A DNA stretch of 64,000 nt from Cephalotus follicularis (lineage: Eukaryota > Streptophyta > Magnoliopsida > Oxalidales > Cephalotaceae): positions 186,001-250,000 of the forward strand of contig BDDD01002272.1 in assembly GCA_001972305.1 (NCBI GenBank), in the 5' to 3' direction. Below are positions 23,824 to 34,394 of this stretch, piece by piece (position 1 is the first letter of the stretch; the number at the start of each line of letters is the position of its first letter). The notes under the pieces are model-generated. The model saw only the letters and a list, made by a program, of their open reading frames with translations, was not told the origin of the DNA and searched no databases. The translations under genes were made by a program, and so were the position numbers.

Positions 23824-24589
23824 TGCAACGCCACAAACCCCAAGGGTAGACCCCAAAAGGCCTGGTGCGCTACAAACAATATCACTCATTTACCAATATT
23901 CAGCAGAAATTTAAAACTTTTAATAATATAATAATACATGCGGATTAAATCCAATAAAATATCACTTATGTGGATAAAACCCAGTTATACAATACATTTC
24001 ATAAAAAGGCTCTGCCACAGACCGGCAGGTCATAAAACAATATACAAGACCATCTTTAACTCTTGGGTCGTCGAAATGCAATAGAAGGGAGGAGACTCAC
24101 TCACGGTTTAAATCCTCAGCTTGCTGCGAAGCTCCACCTATACTTGACCCATTACATTACAATGCATTGGGTCAGCGACCACTGGTGTGTAGGAACTACC
24201 CTATGCATTTATGAAATGCAGATGCAGTAAGCATATGCAATGCAAATAAGAGATGCAATATATATCCAATCCATACAGTACAAGCATTCATAACAGTACT
24301 AACCGTTAACAATCAATTACAATAACATTAACAATCATTTACATTCTTCCTCGGCATCCCCTACTTAGGCAGGAGCTGTAGACGCACTCCAGACATGGAA
24401 GGTAAAGGAGGCGGGATAGGACTAAACATTTCATTTTAGGCAGATCAGTTCCTTGGGTTCCTCGGCTTTAGGAAGAGCAACAAACGCGCTCTAGGAGTTA
24501 TAGGCAGAGGAGAGGAACATAAACATTTACAATATAAGAAACACTATCACACTATACAGTAACAATCATTGAGTCAGTGTTGCTCATCT

Positions 24590-24770
24590 TGGTCTGTGAC
24601 CCTCAATAGGCTCATCTTAGTCGGTGATCCACTGGGCTATCTCGGTGACCCTCCTGGGTCAACTCAATTTGTGACCCATTGGCTCATCTCAAACATAACC
24701 CTTACTGGTCATCTCGGTCGGTGACCCTCAATAGGCTCATCTCAGTTGGTGACCCAGTCCAGTACAGTAC
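24590..24770. repeat. About 35-bp tandem repeat in the solo LTR
   Basis: There are five or six imperfect copies of GGCTCATCTCGGTCGGTGAC followed by CC and a variable tail. They are followed by a shorter ACATTAACAGT-type repeat to about 24870. Confidence 0.7.
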
Positions 24771-25189
24771 AATAACACTGCATTAACAGTGCATTAACAC
24801 TATAGTAACAGTACAATACATTACACTACATTAATAATACATTAACATTTCAATGATAGTACATTAACATTTCACTGTGAGGTCTGCCTTCATTTCATTA
24901 CCCTACACTACATTATGTTCATTTATCATTTTGTATTAATATAATCCCTTTCACGTAACACAGTGGCCATCTTCCTCGGTATTTAGCCCAATGCATAAGC
25001 TAGGCGCATGCAAGGCAATGCATGCTACATGCGACACACCATGGATGCATGCATGGAGCACTATTCAGAGCATATCTTGCATGCTTTGGACATATGCAAG
25101 AGCACTGTGTGGCGTATAGCACATGCTCTAGATGTATGCTTGTGAAGAGGAGAGATTGGGCACTTAGCATTTCATGCTTTGGCGTATCG

Positions 25190-26290
25190 CCATGCTTGGA
25201 CACATGACAGTGGAGAGCTCGGCGCTGTGTATGCTGGACAATGGGGAGCTCGGCACATGGGTGCTCAAAACACATGCTATGGGGAGCTCAGGCATGGTAG
25301 TGGAGAGCTCGGCATGCATGGCGCTAAATGCTCGGATGCATGCGCTAGGGAGAGCTCATCATGTTGGCGCATGCGTGCCATGCTCGGTCATCCACTTAGC
25401 CTGCTCGGGTGTAGACCAGTGGTGGACTCAGTGCTATTCCATGCTCGACGTGTGGATGCATGCCTGAGATGCCTGGTGAATGGATGCCAGCACACATGCT
25501 CAGTACATAGCAGTGGAGAGCTCAGCATGCATAGCGCATGGATGCCATGCTTGGACGCTCACTTGGCATGCTCAGGACGCATGCGGTGGACAGTGGAGAT
25601 CTCAGTGCCTTGGTGCTCGGGCACTTGCGCATCCTCGAAAACTTGTCCCGGGACGCATAATGGGTTGGAGAGCTCGTCACACTGGCGCATCCTCGGTGCA
25701 TAACTTGGGATGCATGGCATAGTGGCATCCTCAGTGCCATGGCAGTGGAAAGCTGTGGATGACATCTTGGTGCATGGCACAATCTAGCATCCTCAGTTTC
25801 ATGGCATGCTCAGGGTGGAGAGCTCGACAACCACCATGCACGGTCGGGATGCTCATAGGACAGTGCTGGGTGCCATTACAGTGGAGAGCTCAGATGCGTT
25901 GATTGGAGAGCTCTGATGCATTGCATGGCATGCTCGGGAGGCATGCACTGGACACATTCGATGAAGAGCTCAGATGCACGCATGTGGCTAGTGGTGCACT
26001 ACACTGGTGCATCCTCAGCTGCATGTCCTCGGACGTAGTGACACTGGTGCGTCCTATGATGTTTGTCCTTGGACGCATGCACGCATGAGTGGATATGGCG
26101 AATGCCTGGAATATGCAGGTTAGGACACATGCTCGGGGCCTGGATGGTGGAATACATCCTCGGATGTATGGCAGGATGAATGTTATACTGGAACTCATGC
26201 AATGATGCGCTTAACACACAACGCAGCATGCTTGGCACCCATAGTTTTGCATGGACGCGTACGTGGTATGCTCGGCACGTGGCTATGGCG
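25190..26290 (-). repeat. GAGCTCGGCATGC-type repeat field in the solo LTR
   Basis: More than 20 scattered copies of a core GTGGAGAGCTCGGCATGCAT and shortened forms (GCTCGGCAC, CATCCTCGG) occur at 25-60 base spacing. On the LTR sense strand the core reads GCATGCCGAGC, as in the repeats of element E at 28190-28450. Confidence 0.75.
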
Positions 26291-27062
26291 TACTCAGACG
26301 CAAGGCATCCTCGGTATTAACGCGTAAGAGAACATTTCCATGATTAACAACATATACTCACTTAATCTATTATGCTCAGGTGACCATTACACACAGTCTA
26401 ACCTTTCACTCATTCATTCAATACATTAGATCAATCTTATAGTAAAAATAGTGTATAACATGTTCAATAAAACACAGGCATTGAGTAGGTAGTAGAACCT
26501 ACATAAAATTTGATGAGCTCACTTTCCTTGCCTTTAGTTAAGTTCCTTCCTCCACTGGTTCCTCCTTTGCCTCTCTTTCCTTGCTCATTCACTAGTAGCT
26601 TTCTCGTCACTTTCACTCCCAATTAATCATCAGTCCTCCCATACACTCACCTTTCTCATTTTTATAGATAACCAAGGAAGGCTCTAGATTTCTCTACACA
26701 TTTCTTCATCCGGCATATACAAAATGTGGGCTGAGCACTTGGGTTGGTCGAACACTCATCCTTTTCTCTCTCAATTCCAATTCAGGCCATAAACATTTCC
26801 AAGCCCAAATACCATTTATCCATTTAGGTACAAAAGCCATTAATTCAATTCCATCCCAAAAACAATACATTTTAAACCCAAAATACCATTTCTTTCTCTC
26901 CAAAAGCAATAACAAGTATTTCAGGCCCAATAACAATAAATTTTAAGCCCAATTTGCATTATTTTCTCCTTCAAACAATTCGGCCCACATTCAGCCCAGT
27001 CCAAAGTAAACATTACCGGCCCAATAGCCATTATTTTATATTATAAATTCCAGGATGTTACA

Positions 27063-27385
27063 TTGCGACTATCGGCGGACCTCCCCGGAAACCTAGTTTC
27101 CAGTCCACCGGCACCTGACAAGGTCTTTCCAAGTCTATAATGGACACAGAAAGTATAGAGCTGATCACCCTGCCTATAGGTGTGATGATCCCATATTGCG
27201 CACTCGCTCACACTAGCTCACAGCTCCCATATGACCCAAACACAAGTCATTTGCCAACTCTCTGAGCTGGGTAAGCAGAAAATCAAATCCATGAAGTCAC
27301 TACGCAATGTCAAGCAGCCGCTCAGGTCTAAGGAACAGCGCAGGTAGTTTGCCTACTAGTCACCTAGTGACTATACACTACGTAA
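27063..27385 (-). mobile_element. Copia A 5' LTR, second segment
   Basis: It continues the LTR after the solo LTR and matches 6447-6690, including the block GCTCAGGTCTAAGGA (27320-27334). It includes about 80 bases (27095-27175) that are missing from the 3' LTR. It is cut by element E at 27386, and the remainder must lie right of the window. Confidence 0.8.
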
Positions 27386-27585
27386 TGCCCCTTGATGTCA
27401 TAAAATAATGTTGTATATGTGTGCTATGGGCCTTGAGAAATTAATTCTCTTTTGGGCGAACATGGACATGGGTAGAATTGTAATTGGGCTCAAAATGAAG
27501 AAAGGAAGCAGTGGCCCAAGAAGAATAAGTCAGCCCATATTTGTTGAAAAATGCCTGGAGAATTCTAGATTATTCCTTACGCCAT

Positions 27586-27593
27586 TATATAAA
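27586..27593 (+). promoter_or_regulatory. Probable TATA box of element E
   Basis: TATATAAA in the context CATTATATAAATGGAGG lies about 200 bases into the LTR. Confidence 0.55.
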
Positions 27594-28189
27594 TGGAGGA
27601 CGCCAGTGAGACGCTTTTTGGAGACTCTTCCTCACTTCCATTCTAGAAAAATCGAGAGAAAGGTGAGATAGTGGAAGATGGGGCCTGGTGTCACGGGAAA
27701 GAGGAAGAAAGTAACAAGAGAGGAACTACCTTGGGAGAGTCTGAAGCCTCCCATGCTCACGCATAAATTCCCCATCTCCTGAAAGTGTGGGAGCAATGCC
27801 AAAGTGGAAACAAGAAGGAAGCTGAAGTGCGAAGCAACTCCGGACCAGGAGGAAGTCCAGGATCTAAGCAAGAAGCCAGGTGATCGTTTTCAACCAATAT
27901 CGAGGTAGGTTGCTATATGTCCGAGCACCTACCAGTATGTGTGTGTGTGTGTGTTGTTTGTTTTCTTATGTTGATTGTTTGTATGTCGGGTTATGTGTGA
28001 TATTTGTATTGTTGTGGATTGTGTTTGTGTTGAGCTTGTTAGATTAGGATTCTTGTTGTCTATGTGCCAAGGAAATGTGTTGAATTATTGTAATGGAGAT
28101 ATAGCAAAGCTCAGTACTTGAAAGGTACTTAGAGCTGAATCTCGACGCTGACCTAGACTAGTCTCCAGAGGACTCAGAGCTTCCTAGCT

Positions 28190-28450
28190 CAAAGTCGGAA
28201 TAGTTCTATGCGTACCGAGCAGACCAGTCCACATGGCTGCCGAGCATGTCTTACTCATGCGTGCTGAGCAGACTAGTCCACTTGGTCAGTGAGCATGACA
28301 AGTCCACGCATGCCGAGCAGACCTGTCCATAAGGTCACCAAGCATACAAGTCATGCGTCCAAACAATCAGTACTCTAGTATGGACCAGACCACGCATGCC
28401 GAGCAGAATAGTCCATATGGTTGTCGAGCACCTTCATTCTATGCGTACCG
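28190..28450 (+). repeat. GCATGCCGAGCAGA repeats in the element E LTR
   Basis: There are about four imperfect copies of a roughly 60-base unit with GTGCTGAGCAGACTAGTCCA / GCATGCCGAGCAGACC and a second half containing CGAGCAT. The core GCATGCCGAGC is shared with the solo LTR at 23824-27062. Confidence 0.7.
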
Positions 28451-28539
28451 AGATGACTAGCCCTAATGGATAGCACCCAGAGAGCGCTGAGCAGGCCACC
28501 TTTTCAGTCCAATAGCAACACACACATAGAATTGTTAGG

Positions 28540-28830
28540 ACACGTCCTATAGCAGGTGAACTTAAGTAGTGAATTCAGCATAGAGACTGTCCCTTAGCGG
28601 CTGAGCCCAAATGGGGTGAATTTTGCTAGAGCAGGTGAACCCAAAGGTGAATTCCACTATAGCAGGTGAATCATATGGTGAATTCCTCATCGCAGGTGAA
28701 CCCTCGGCGAATTCACTAAATAGGAAAACCTAAGGGTGAATTCTACCAGAGCCGGTGAACCCATGGGTGAATTTCGCCTGGGCAGGTGAACCTAAGGGTG
28801 AATTTCGCAGGCAGGTGAACCTCATATAGT
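28540..28830 (+). repeat. About 30-35-bp GCAGGTGAACC...GGTGAATT tandem repeat
   Basis: Around eight copies of a unit with GAGCAGGTGAACC, a short spacer, then GGTGAATTTCGCC-type sequence are seen. The two halves are themselves alike (GGTGAAC / GGTGAAT), which suggests growth by slippage. Confidence 0.75.
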
Positions 28831-29350
28831 AGTCGGACCAACCCCAATGCTTATTGTGATTCAAAATTGTGATTTGCCCTTAGTTATAGAAGCCGAGATG
28901 GATGTTATGTATTGGATTATGAATATAGCATGGCATTTATGCATTTCTCTGTTATGTTGTGTTTTCTTTCGGTATACCTCGGCATGCGGTAGCCTACAGA
29001 ACCCTCGGGTTGCTGACCCATTCATTGTAATGGGCTAGGTTCAGGTACAAGTGAAGCATTCCAACAACCTAGAGGATAAAGAAGTAGTGTAGTTTTGAAG
29101 ATTCGTAGCAAGGAAGAATATTGTAATTATTTTCTATGACTTGCCGACTTGTGGCAGAGCGTCCTTAAGAATTTATTGTATATTTTTTGGTCTTATCCAC
29201 ATTATTATCGGGACCTTATATCCGAATATAAGATTATAATTAAAGTTTTAAATTTTCATGATGGTTGAATTATGGATGGATAATTAATTGTACGATATGC
29301 CACGTGTCAGGCCATGGGGCCTATCCCACGGTTTGGGGCATGATAGTTTT

Positions 29351-29362
29351 TGGTATCAGAGT
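29351..29362 (+). other. Element E primer binding site (tRNA-Met)
   Basis: TGGTATCAGAGT follows the LTR end at 29340 after a ten-base gap. It differs from the standard site at the last base. A (TA)n(TG)n microsatellite at 29416-29460 separates it from gag. Confidence 0.8.
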
Positions 29363-29415
29363 TGTACTATGCTGGATATGCCAGGATAAGGTCCTTGACA
29401 AGTGGAGTTTAGAAT

Positions 29416-29460
29416 ATATATATATATATATATATACATCTGTGTGTGTGTGTGTGTGTG
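29416..29460 (+). repeat. (TA)n(TG)n microsatellite in the element E leader
   Basis: A run of TA dinucleotides is followed by a run of TG dinucleotides, 40 bases before gag. Confidence 0.9.
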
Positions 29461-29501
29461 GATATTGACCCATTCTTTTATGGAAACCATAATTTGGAAG
29501 A

Positions 29502-30780
29502 ATGGAAGGATGTCGAAGTAGAACTGCTAGAGGAGCGAGAGCTGGGTCGTCGGTTGGGCGTACCAGAGCAAATATAGATACGGAAGAACAAGAAGAAGTG
29601 AATGTGTCTCAAGAAGTAGTACCTACTGCTCCTGCTCGAGAGGAACCTAGAGGTTTTATGAGGAGGATGCATGCCATGATAAATCAGATGAGTGAGTTTA
29701 CGCAACAGCATGCGGCTGAAGAAGAGCAACCACCTGTTGCACGACCAGGTAGGCATGCAGCAGAAGCCCCAGAATAGACATCAGCTTTGAGACCAGCTAG
29801 GCCGGCTGAAGCAGCAAGAAGATCGATTGCGCAACCTATACGCCGTTAATCATATTCTTAAAATTGAACCCTCCGACTTTCACAGGGGATCTTGATGCCA
29901 TTTCAGCTGAGAGATGGCTAATGCAGTTGGAAAAGATTTTTTGAGTTTTTGAATGCTCATATTCACAGAAAGTTATCTTTGTGACGTATATATTACAAGG
30001 TGAAGCGGAGCATTGATGGAAGATAATTGAATCTTCTTGGGAAGCATCTGGGACATCATACTCTTTGGACACGTTTAAATCAGAATTTAATGGAAGATTC
30101 TATCCCGAGGTTGATAAGTGAGAGGCCGAGTTCCTAGGCCCAACCCAAGGAGATATGTCAGTGGCCCAATATAAGGCCAAGTTTATCGAATTATCCAGGA
30201 TAGCTCTGTACATGGTTAACACTGAATCAAGGAAAGCTTAGAAGTTTCTTATAGGGCTTCGTCCTGATATTAGGGAAAAGCTAGTGCCTTTACATCTGAG
30301 ATCCTTCTTTGATATGTCCAACAGGGCCCGAGAGGTTGAAGCTTTGGCTCAACAGTTTTAGAACTTGGGGATCCAGACAGGCAGTCGGAAACCTGCTCCC
30401 TCTGGTGAATATTCGGGAAGAAGTTATGGAAGTAGTAATAAATCCTAAATGTCTGGATATCACAGTAACCCATGGTAGGGTGAATCTCCCCGTAGCATTA
30501 GTATCCCAACTCGAGATTTTGAAGGAAATCTCATGGTTCTCAACAGAGGAGACAAGGTCGTGACTCACGATGAAGGTGACATAAGAGAATGACCTCACAG
30601 AGCGGTTCTCCTGGACCTACTGACAATGGTGGTTAGGAATATTGAATCCTACATACAACCATGCTTCACATGACTGCTGGTGTAAGAACAATAAGTGTAT
30701 GAACTGCGGAGCCATGGACCATATGGTTGTTGAATCTCCCCATAACAGATTCAGTTTAGGAGATCAAGCAGAGCAAGGTT
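29502..30780 (+). pseudogene. Element E gag, broken
   Basis: The start at 29502 (MEGCRSRTARGARAG) opens a 91-codon frame with an arginine-rich N-terminus, a usual feature of Tekay-like Gag. After it, stops and frameshifts accumulate. Recognisable remnants continue to a zinc-knuckle remnant near 30694-30735 (KCMNCGAMDH). There the fourth ligand, normally cysteine, is serine. It is not functional. Confidence 0.75.
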
Positions 30781-30799
30781 TGAATCGATCACAAGGAAG

Positions 30800-31215
30800 T
30801 TTCTAGCAAGTTCGCCCTAGTACCAGTTCACGAGGAGACCATGGCAAGCAACCGATGGGATTAGCATCGATAGTGCAAGGCAGAGTATATGCCATGGACC
30901 AAAGGGCTGCAACAGAATCAGCCTCAGTGATTGGAGGTATGGTATTTACATCCCAACTCTTGGCACGGACCCTTATTGATTCAGGCTCATCCCATTCGTA
31001 TATTGCACCACATTTTGTACATCGCATGGATGTGGACCCAGAGCCTTTAACCTTTGTGATAGAAGTCAGCACACTAGTAGGAGAGTCTATTACCTCCAAG
31101 TGGTTGTGTAAATCTTGTGCCATCGAGATTTCTAGTCATATTCTTCCGGCAGACCGCATAGTGTTGCCGATGGGTGATCTTGACATAATCCTCGGAATGG
31201 ATTGGTTTTAAGCAC
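30800..31215 (+). pseudogene. Element E protease domain
   Basis: An open stretch at 30855-31211 carries LIDSGSSHSYIAPHF with the catalytic DSG at about 30978. The usual downstream LPMGDLDIILGMDWF block precedes a stop. This aspartic protease would cut the polyprotein. The domain looks intact, but it is separated from gag and RT by stops. Confidence 0.8.
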
Positions 31216-32497
31216 ACTATGCTTATATGGATTGTAATAGGAAGGTTGTAACCTTCCATTTTCCAGGACAATCCCCATTCCAGTTTATGGGAACCTTAGA
31301 GCATCAGTCAGCTTCTATGATAACTGCTATGTAGGCTGACAGACTTTTGATACGAGGTTTTAATGCTTACCTGGCACATGTTACAGATAGTTCTAGATGG
31401 GTACCAAAGATCGAGGATGTTCCTATTGTTTCTGAATACACGGATGTGTTTTCGGAAGAATTAACATCCTTACCTCTTGAAAGAGATGTGGAGTTCTCTA
31501 TAGATCTTCTGCCAGGTACAACACCTATATCAACAGCTCCCTATTGAATAGCCCCTCCAGAATTGAAAGAATTGAAATTACAGTTGCAGGAGTTGCTTGA
31601 TAAAGGTTTTATCAGACTGAGTGTATCCCCACATGGAGCACAAGTCTTATTTGTTAAGAAGAAGGATGGATCATTGTGAATGTGCATAGATTGTCGGCAG
31701 CTTAATAAGGTCACTGTCAAGAACAAGTATCCACTGCTGCATATCAATGATCTATTTGATCAGCTGAAGGGGTCTTAGGTATTTTCTAAATTGGACCTAA
31801 GATCAGGATACCATCAACTCAGAGTTAGAGTGGAAGATATTCTGAAGACTGCATTCCGATCACTATATGGACATTATGTATTTGTGGTGAAACCATTCAG
31901 GGTGACTAATGCCCCTGCCGCTTTTATGAGTTTAATGAAACGAATATTCAGTCCATATCTTGACCGGTTTATAATGGTTTTTATCGATGATATCTTGCTA
32001 TATTCTAAGTGCATTGAGGAACATGGAGAACACATGCACTTGGCATTGCAAACCCTCAGAGATCATAAGCTATATGCCAAGTTTAGAAAATGTGAATTCT
32101 GGCTATCATAGGTAACTTTCCATGGTCACGCTATATCCAGTGCCGGATTGTCAGTAGATCCTTCAAAGATCGAAGCAATAGAGGACTGGAAACGACCAAC
32201 GAATCTAATGGAAGTCCAGAGCTTTTTAGGCTTTGCAAGATATTACTGTCTTTTTGTTGAAGGATTTTCAAAAATAACTATACCACCAGATTGATGCAGA
32301 AAAATACAGCTTTTGTATGGGATGAAGACTGTGAGCTGAGTTTCCAAGAGTTAAAGCACCGATTGATTTTTGCCCCAATCTTGGCCTTTCCAGAAGGGAG
32401 TGATGGTTTTGTGGTATATAGTGATGCATCGGGCAATGACTTGGGTTGTGTCCTGATGTAGAATGGAAAAGTGATGGCATACACCTCAAGAAAATTG
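31216..32497 (+). pseudogene. Element E reverse transcriptase and start of RNase H, truncated
   Basis: The linker and RT N-terminus (EYTDVFSEEL, near 31437) are followed by [10 protein letters not shown] (31784) and the catalytic FIDD (31980-31991). The thumb region with VQSFLGF-type sequence follows near 32220, and RNase H starts near 32415 (VVYSDASGNDLGCVL). Stops occur at 31545, near 31676, near 31779 and near 32109. The frame is cut at 32497 in the YTSRKL motif by insertion of copia C. RNase H end, integrase and chromodomain lie beyond the window. Confidence 0.85.
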
Positions 32498-32841
32498 TGT
32501 TGGGAATGGTAATCCATTCCCTTATGTCAATCTAACCAAGGGTGTCAGAAAGTCGAACAAAAATTTTCTAAACAAAAATCCAGCAAAAGAATCTATTCAC
32601 ACCACTAAAACAAGGTCCAAATCAGGGAATACACGGGCTATGGAACACCACATCATATCACAATTGAAGTGGTATCACCTATACATGCAAAGGTGATACA
32701 CCAACATGGCAACTCAGAGAGACAGACAAGGAGTCCGGTGATGGCTCCTTCGTCTTTGCCGCTACTTGCTTGAGTAGAGTCCCTTAAGCTTTGAGTTCCT
32801 TCTCGAAGTAATGGTCAGTGCTGCTCCAAGCACCTTGTATC
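32498..32841 (-). mobile_element. Copia C 3' LTR, outer segment
   Basis: It begins TGTTGGGAATGG inside the RNase H of element E; on the minus strand this is an LTR end. It is interrupted at 32842 by the Athila-type element and resumes at 48425. No gene is seen. Confidence 0.75.
32837..32841. repeat. Target duplication of the Athila-type element (left copy)
   Basis: GTATC directly precedes the LTR start TGATGGG and is repeated exactly at 48420-48424. Confidence 0.9.
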
Positions 32842-34381
32842 TGATGGGTGTCATTAAGCCGATTCAAAATTACCCTGTTCTAACCATTCAGCAAATGGAA
32901 AGTAGGGATCGTTCCCACGAAGTGCTATGATGATATGTTATAAAAATGAAACTAGTATGCAATTAAACAGAAATAATAAACACTAAATAAAAATAACTGC
33001 AAAAGAGAATTGATTTGAATTAAACTATGGCAATGAGAAATTAAACAATTCAAATTAAATATCTAAAGCAATGTAAATAAATAAATATGAAAATAAAATG
33101 ACAGAGCAATCCCATGGATGTGAGAATCCCTGCATGTATATATATATATATATATATATATAAATTCATGGCATAAATTCTGGTTTAATTGTAATATCAC
33201 AGATATCATCGAAAATATTGATTTAGCCTAGGTACAACCTATCCTGTCAAACCCTGATACTCTCGAAAGGATGATTGGTTAAAGGATATCTTTGGTTCAA
33301 TCACATAGACAAATTACGAAACAGCTTATGATGTAAATGAATTAGAGCTACAAGCACTAAAACATCAAAACGGATTTTATATCATCAAAATTCCTTTTCA
33401 TCATTGTTCCACATACATTAACAAGGAAAGATTGTCTTACAAACATGCTATTAAACCAGAAAACCAACAATTAATATATATATATATATAAAACATGGGT
33501 TCATCTACATCTAGGGATTAAAAAACTTAGCCGGTCATGACGATGGTAGCTACAATAATCTTCAAAGAATTCTCCATCCAACAGCCACCTTCTCTTTTTA
33601 TTGCATGTTAAAACCAACCTTCTTCTTTATGACTGACTTATTGTTTCCTTTTTATACTCTAACCTAATGCAGAAAAACGGAATAATATCTAACCTATTAC
33701 AATCATACTAAAACTGCATAAACTTTCAAAATTTGTTGCCTGATACATGATAAGCGTCGACGCTTAAGTCCTAGGCATTGAGGCTTTGGTGTTCTGCGTT
33801 GACGCTTTAATATACTGAATGCGTTAGGCGTTGACTTAACTCTGGGTTATGGGGAATACTTTGAACGTTAAGCGTCAACATTTAAGTAAAGCATCGACGC
33901 TTAAGTTGTGAATCAGGATGGCGTTGACATCTTTCTCTTTGCACGTTGACGTCTAAAGCTACTGTCTGAATTGTGCACTTTTGGCGTTGACGTCTAAATG
34001 ATGGCATTGATGCCTAAAAACTGAATTCCTAGCACGTTAATGCCAATCTTATTGGTGTTGACGAAAATCATAGTTAAGCAGATTTATTCATCTTCAATTG
34101 CAAAGCGTAGTAGCTTTCTTAGATACCGTCAACGCTTAAGAGATAAGCGTCGAAGCTTAAAGTTAGGCGTTGACGTCTTGCTCTGTTTTCTGCATAATTT
34201 TTGCTATTCATCACACTTTGATCTTCTTTCTCTCAATTTACGCCAATTTAACTCATGTTTCTGCATTTTGATCACTTGGCTTCTTACCTGAAAGTCAATT
34301 AAACACAACCAAAGTAATATGTTCAAAGTATAAAAATACAATAATTAACTAATTAAAATGAATACATTTTTATGCTTATCA
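32842..34381 (-). mobile_element. Athila-type element, 3' LTR
   Basis: It runs from TGATGGGTGTCATTAAGCC to TATGCTTATCA (1540 bases); on the minus strand it starts TGATAAGC, as Athila LTRs do. It is a copy of 46904-48419. A palindrome array lies at 33750-34175 and (TA)n runs near 33140 and 33475. A minus-strand TATAAAAAGG is at 33647-33656. Frame 34040-34291 is not a gene. Confidence 0.9.
33750..34175 (-). repeat. AAGCGTCGACGCTT palindrome array in the Athila LTR
   Basis: A perfect 14-base palindrome lies at 33752-33765. It is followed by about 15 decayed copies (GCGTTGACGCTTT, AAGCATCGACGCTTAAG, GGCGTTGACGTCTAAA). The same array is in the other LTR at 47795-48220. Confidence 0.8.
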
Positions 34382-34394
34382 AATACCCCCATAC
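34382..34394 (-). other. Athila polypurine tract
   Basis: Minus-strand GTATGGGGGTATT abuts the 3' LTR start TGATAAGC. Confidence 0.75.

Larger units (their letters stand above)
23824..27062 (-). mobile_element. Solo LTR, 3.2 kb, Tekay-like Ty3/gypsy
   Basis: The ends are TGCAACGCC (23824) and GATGTTACA (27062), i.e. TGTAACATCC...GGCGTTGCA on the minus strand. The flanks are TTGGG (23819-23823) and TTGCG (27063-27067), a 5-bp duplication with one mismatch. The uninterrupted site is seen in the other copia A LTR copy at 6449 (CCACATTGCGACTATC). The interior is non-coding and rich in tandem repeats (24590-24860 and 25190-26290). A block on the minus strand (CTGACCCA...CATTGTAATG...GTGGCAGAGC, 24020-24180) is shared with the LTR of element E. 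Short open frames such as 25179-25703 follow the repeats and are not genes. Confidence 0.85.
27386..29340 (+). mobile_element. Element E 5' LTR (Ty3/gypsy, Tekay-like)
   Basis: It begins TGCCCCTTGATG and ends GTTTGGGGCA (1955 bases), directly before a primer binding site. A TATA box lies at 27586-27593. It carries two tandem repeat fields (28190-28450 and 28540-28830). The other LTR is outside the window, so the ends rest on the TG...CA form and the primer site. No gene is supported inside; 27408-27671 and 28847-29038 are chance frames. Confidence 0.8.

Noticed and set aside
25179..25703. 174-codon open frame with cysteine- and histidine-rich sequence
   Set aside because: It is a product of the GC-rich repeat field in a solo LTR; overlapping frames on both strands are similarly open.
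33136..33165. (TA)n run as a promoter
   Set aside because: It is a simple microsatellite varying in length between the two LTR copies; TATAAAAAGG at 47692-47701 is the better promoter candidate.
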